Positions 6,742-7,436 of a DNA stretch of 7,436 nt are shown piece after piece. The stretch is taken from the NCBI GenBank assembly GCA_030690705.1, contig JAUYGE010000279.1, positions 1-7,436 of the forward strand, given 5' to 3'. The position numbers and the translations under genes are program-made. The DNA is from Dehalococcoidia bacterium. GTDB lineage: Bacteria; Chloroflexota; Dehalococcoidia; JAENJB01. Every line of letters starts with the position of its first letter. Positions within the stretch are counted from its first letter, which is position 1. Under the pieces are notes generated by a model that saw only the letters and a program-made list of their open reading frames with translations, had not been told where the DNA came from and ran no database searches.

Positions 6742-7436
6742 ATGAGTAGGCCGAGGGTAGTTGTCGTCGGGGCAGGTTTTGCAGGTTGTGCGGCCGCCAT
6801 ATCGGCTGCCAAAGCGGGAGTGGAGGTGATATTGCTGGAGAGGACGGACTTTGTGGTCGCCAGCGGCATCAGAGCAGGGCGGATGAACTACAATGGCAAG
6901 CTGGTGGGCGCCGAGGAAGCCAAGGCGCTGGGCGCCGGTGAGATGTTCGAGGCTCTGGAATCTATTAAGCTTCACGATGCCAACATCGTGGACGAGGCGC
7001 ACGGTTATGTTTACAACGCCGTTGTGGTGGAGCCGACGGTGCGCCGGGTGGTGGAGGGTGCCGGGGTGGACCTGCGGTTGGTGAACCGGGTCACCGATGT
7101 GGTTAAGGATGACGGCAGGCTGAAGGCTGTGAGGGTGGGTCGGAAGGGAGTCGTTGAAGGTGATGCCTTCGTGGATGCCTCCGGTGGGACTGGTGGGGTG
7201 AGCATCTGCGTCCGCTACGGCGGTGCGTGCGCCATGTGTGTCACCCACCGCTGTCCTGTTTTCGGTGACCGGGTCAGTATAGCCACTAAAGCGGGCGCGC
7301 CGGAGTTCATGCGCCGCCGTCCAGATGGTACACCGGGTACTGTCGAGGCGGCGATCTCTCTGCATAAGTCCAGTCTTGATCCTGTCCTGCGAGCCCGTTT
7401 GGAGAAGGATGGTGTAGTCACTATCCCGCTGCCGCC
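6742..7436 (+). CDS. FAD-dependent oxidoreductase, 3'-truncated by the window edge
   Basis: The frame is open from ATG 6742 to the last base (231 codons, no stop). The start is supported by GGAGG at 6728-6732, nine bases upstream. The N-terminus is a dinucleotide-binding beta-alpha-beta fold: V-V-V-V-G-A-G-F-A-G-C (residues 6-16) followed by V-I-L-L-E-R with acidic Glu33 to bind the ADP ribose. A second FAD contact is likely at V-D-A-S-G-G-T-G (144-151), the usual 'ATG'-type motif near the end of the first FAD half. Directly after it come four cysteines, Cys156, Cys163, Cys166 and Cys171 (C-x6-C-x2-C-x4-C), unusual for a plain flavoprotein and possibly a metal or Fe-S site. The segment H-G-Y-V-Y-N (about residues 88-93) appears distinctive but I do not recognise the subfamily. 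The substrate and the missing C-terminal part are unknown. The gene stands alone behind a terminator, and no convincing promoter was seen in the 31 bases between. Confidence 0.88.
   Translation, partial: MSRPRVVVVGAGFAGCAAAISAAKAGVEVILLERTDFVVASGIRAGRMNYNGKLVGAEEAKALGAGEMFEALESIKLHDANIVDEAHGYVYNAVVVEPTVRRVVEGAGVDLRLVNRVTDVVKDDGRLKAVRVGRKGVVEGDAFVDASGGTGGVSICVRYGGACAMCVTHRCPVFGDRVSIATKAGAPEFMRRRPDGTPGTVEAAISLHKSSLDPVLRARLEKDGVVTIPLP

Noticed and set aside
6679..7365. A 228-codon open frame on the - strand over the oxidoreductase gene
   Set aside because: The + strand frame has a clear FAD-binding motif and ribosome binding site. The - frame starts inside it and runs into the terminator hairpin.
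1..7436. CRISPR arrays, tRNA or rRNA genes, insertion sequences, toxin-antitoxin or phage-defence genes
   Set aside because: No repeat-spacer pattern, cloverleaf-like segment, terminal inverted repeats or transposase motifs were seen. The gaps between genes are all 54-103 bases.

Overview
The window is an ordinary-looking bacterial chromosomal segment, moderately GC-rich and fully coding on the + strand. It holds eight genes separated by short non-overlapping gaps of 54-103 bases. The housekeeping pair priA-def, sigma70-type promoters, Shine-Dalgarno sites (several close to AAGGAGG) and a Rho-independent terminator all point to Bacteria. The Def N-terminus and the mix of genes (DUF151 nuclease, TIGR00725-type SLOG protein, adenine-deaminase-like amidohydrolase, LACTB2-like MBL protein) would suit an anaerobic Chloroflexota (Dehalococcoidia-like) or Firmicutes-like genome. 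That taxonomic guess rests on impression only.

Region 1 (1-2063) is information processing. It starts with the C-terminal two thirds of the PriA replication-restart helicase, cut by the window edge. Peptide deformylase follows with a good promoter of its own (TTGCAA-18-TATAAT) and a GTG start.

Region 2 (2121-6007) is a co-directional metabolic run: an amidohydrolase of the adenine deaminase family, a RidA/YjgF-family protein, a LOG-like SLOG protein and an MBL-fold hydrolase. No convincing internal promoter or terminator was found, so it could be read through from the def promoter. Two of the four diverge from the textbook enzyme at informative positions. The amidohydrolase keeps the binuclear metal ligands but has lost several adenine-deaminase signature residues. 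The RidA-like protein has Asn where RidA has its catalytic Arg. A pathway in which the SLOG protein releases a base from a nucleotide and the amidohydrolase deaminates it is possible but speculative.

Region 3 (6004-6710) is a tidy monocistronic unit. A near-consensus promoter (TTGACA-17-TAAAAT), whose -35 box contains the stop codon of the upstream gene, drives a DUF151 bifunctional-nuclease gene that ends in a strong hairpin terminator. A perfect 6-bp inverted repeat straddles the -10 box and looks like an operator.

Region 4 (6742-7436) is the 5' part of an FAD-dependent oxidoreductase gene that runs off the window. It carries an unusual cluster of four cysteines after its second FAD motif. 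No mobile element, CRISPR array, tRNA or rRNA was seen, and I see no strong evidence for a wholly new multi-gene system.
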